Positions 62,354 through 64,000 of a stretch of 64,000 bases of DNA are shown here, one piece after another. Source of the DNA: Pachysolen tannophilus NRRL Y-2460 (lineage: Eukaryota > Ascomycota > Pichiomycetes > Alaninales > Pachysolenaceae); the NCBI GenBank assembly GCA_001661245.1, contig KV454011.1, positions 1,586,746-1,650,745 of the forward strand. The letters run 5' to 3'. Every line of letters begins with the position of its first letter. Within the stretch, counting starts at the first letter, position 1. A model generated the notes under the pieces. It was not told the origin of the DNA. It was given only the letters and a program-made list of their open reading frames with translations, and did not search any database. A program made the position numbers and the translations under genes.

Positions 62354-63796
62354 CTATACAACGCAGTGGAAATAATCACGGCCTTTGGAAATTCCATCCA
62401 AGACTATTTTAGAAATTTCATCTGCGTCACTTGTGATACCTGTTAAATTTTCAGCTCCATCTTTTGTTACCAAGATATCATCTTCTATACGGACACCACC
62501 GATTTCGTAGTATTTTTGCATAATTTCTAGATCAATTTTTTCTGCTTTTTTAGGATCTTTTAATCCTTCTTCAACTAAGAAAGGTGAGAAATATACACCT
62601 GGTTCATCTGTGACAACCATACCTTCTTGTAGAGGTCTACGTATTCTTAAATATCTCAACATTGGATTTGGATCTTCATAATTTGGTAATCCACCAACAT
62701 CATGAGTATCCATACCTAGTAAGTGGCCCAAGCCGTGGGGGAAAAAAATAACTGAAGCAGCGCTCTCAAAAATTTCATTTTCTGTGAATTGGGATTTGAA
62801 AATACCCATTCTTAAAAAATGTTTGATTAATATTTTATGTGCTAAAATGTGTATATCATCCCATAATACTCCAGGCTTAATTTGAGCAAATGCTTGTTTT
62901 TGCATGTCTAATACAGTATCATAGATTTCTCTATGTTCTTTTGACCATTTACCATCAATGGGGAAACATCTTGTAACGTCGCAACTATAGTTTGACCATT
63001 CTGCTCCAGCATCAATTAAAACTGATTTCCTTTGCCCTAAATCTTCATCATTTTTAACATAATGTAAAGTACTACAATTTGGACCTGAACAACATATTGG
63101 ATCATAACTTTGAAATTTCGAGCCCTGTCTAATTGAATGATAAACAAATTCTGCGTGTATGTGACCTTCATTTTTTTCAATTGGCAACGCTGACATCACC
63201 GCTAAATGTGAATTATCTGTAATCTTAGCAGCATGGCGCATCAACAGAATCTCATAGTCATCTTTGATCATTCTAGATTCATCCAAAGACCACAAGAATT
63301 CTTTATCATCAGCAATTAAAAATTTTTTAAAAGATTCTTTATAATTCTTATAACAAGTACTATAAATCTCTCTTTTATCTAAAGAATAGTCTTCTAATTT
63401 CTTCAAAATTTTAGATTCGTATAAAACTTCATCGACATCAAATACCTCTTTGGCTTTTTTTAAACTCATTGGCATACCACTCCACATAACGTCATCATAA
63501 TCAATTTCCGGTAAGAACAAAGTCAACTTATTTGTTATCAAGTCAAATAATACATGCAGACTAGGTATATTACAACCTGTAAGATAATAAAAATATCTGT
63601 TTTGTCTAAATGGATAAGTTTGATCACAATATGGTATTGGTAAAGGTGCTTCTCCACTGACGAAAAAAACCGATCTCGATGACGAAGATTTTTTGGTCAA
63701 AAAATGTTTGGCAACATTCAAGGCATGTTTCTTGGCTGGATATTTCTTCCCTTTCAATTCAATCGGACCTTCCTGATATGATGAAAACGACAGCAT
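62354..63796 (-). CDS. Prolidase-type Xaa-Pro peptidase (M24B)
   Basis: 480 residues from the ATG at 63796. The N-terminal domain (KGKKYPAKKHALNVAKHFL, PFRQNRYFYYLTGCNIPS) and LFLPEIDYDDVMWSGMPMS fit fungal prolidases. The pita-bread domain keeps all metal ligands: both Asp in DAGAEWSNYSCDVTR, His in FFPHGLGHLLGMDTHDVGG, Glu in TDEPGVYF and Glu in GGVRIEDDI. It cleaves X-Pro bonds in di- or short peptides. It resembles YFR006W-type enzymes more than the mitochondrial Icp55. The start is uncertain: the frame stays open upstream, and an ATG at 63939 could join at a GTAAGT donor (63903) to an acceptor at 63773 in phase, giving a different N-terminus, but the branch site is weak. Confidence 0.88.
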   Translation of the reverse strand: MLSFSSYQEGPIELKGKKYPAKKHALNVAKHFLTKKSSSSRSVFFVSGEAPLPIPYCDQTYPFRQNRYFYYLTGCNIPSLHVLFDLITNKLTLFLPEIDYDDVMWSGMPMSLKKAKEVFDVDEVLYESKILKKLEDYSLDKREIYSTCYKNYKESFKKFLIADDKEFLWSLDESRMIKDDYEILLMRHAAKITDNSHLAVMSALPIEKNEGHIHAEFVYHSIRQGSKFQSYDPICCSGPNCSTLHYVKNDEDLGQRKSVLIDAGAEWSNYSCDVTRCFPIDGKWSKEHREIYDTVLDMQKQAFAQIKPGVLWDDIHILAHKILIKHFLRMGIFKSQFTENEIFESAASVIFFPHGLGHLLGMDTHDVGGLPNYEDPNPMLRYLRIRRPLQEGMVVTDEPGVYFSPFLVEEGLKDPKKAEKIDLEIMQKYYEIGGVRIEDDILVTKDGAENLTGITSDADEISKIVLDGISKGRDYFHCVV

Positions 63797-63956
63797 TGTA
63801 GAAGTTGAGAATTTTCCAATTGTATTAAAAGCAGTATTCGTAGTATCAATATATTTGCCAAAATTTAAATTTTTTTTCCTATGGAAATTATACGACCACT
63901 TACAGAGAAATTGTACCACGTAGCTAACGAGTTAAACATAAGAATTAAAAGAATTG

Positions 63957-63997
<41 letters not shown>
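63957..63997. repeat. 41-base A homopolymer
   Basis: The longest homopolymer of the window, at its right end, 160 bp upstream of the peptidase ATG. Its true length is unreliable. Confidence 0.9.
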
Positions 63998-63999
<2 letters not shown>

Positions 64000-64000
64000 A

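Overview
The window is nuclear DNA from a budding yeast (Saccharomycotina) outside the Saccharomyces group. It is AT-rich, with many A/T homopolymers and AT microsatellites. Genes are compact and mostly intronless. The few introns are short, carry TACTAAC-type branch points and lie near the 5' end of the gene. Many proteins have long Asn, Gln or Ser runs. A complex I subunit and a Rac-type GTPase, both missing from Saccharomyces, point to a Candida/Debaryomyces-like or related lineage. Whether CTG is read as Ser or Leu cannot be settled here: conserved positions give mixed hints, so CTG residues in all products below are provisional.

Layout, left to right: MLP1 (minus, cut by the left edge), ETR1, an unrecognised Ser/Asn-rich protein, a DMT-type transporter, MRPL22, a two-exon complex I subunit (NI9M), SHR3, RPS3, three-exon RAC1, NOP6, hexokinase HXK2, MLH3, a LYS14-like zinc-cluster factor, a secreted agmatinase-like enzyme, a MATE transporter, an NCS1 permease, two-exon VPH1, PAC1, an HRK1/SAT4-like kinase, CUE1, a SAP30-like protein, a 3 kb gene-poor stretch with an assembly gap, a WOPR (Wor1/Gti1/Pac2) regulator split into two opposed halves, RAI1, BRL1/BRR6, TAO3/PAG1, an intron-containing tRNA-Phe and a prolidase-type peptidase.

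Most genes are housekeeping: nuclear pore (MLP1, BRL1), mitochondria (ETR1, MRPL22, NI9M), ribosome and its assembly (RPS3, NOP6), glycolysis (HXK2), DNA repair or meiosis (MLH3), polarity and morphogenesis (RAC1, TAO3), vacuole acidification (VPH1), ER quality control and permease export (CUE1, SHR3), dynein (PAC1) and RNA quality control (RAI1). There are no operons, transposons or CRISPR arrays. Starts were placed on ATG; for several genes the open frame runs upstream of the ATG only into non-ATG codons.

The most unusual locus is at 46.7-48.2 kb. WOPR box A, with a good ATG, is on the plus strand. WOPR box B and the regulator-like tail are on the minus strand in a frame that has no ATG before box B. 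The two normally make one intertwined DNA-binding domain in one protein. A local inversion, real or made by assembly, is the simplest explanation. The nearby N-gap is flanked by two degraded copies of the same sequence, so assembly here needs checking.
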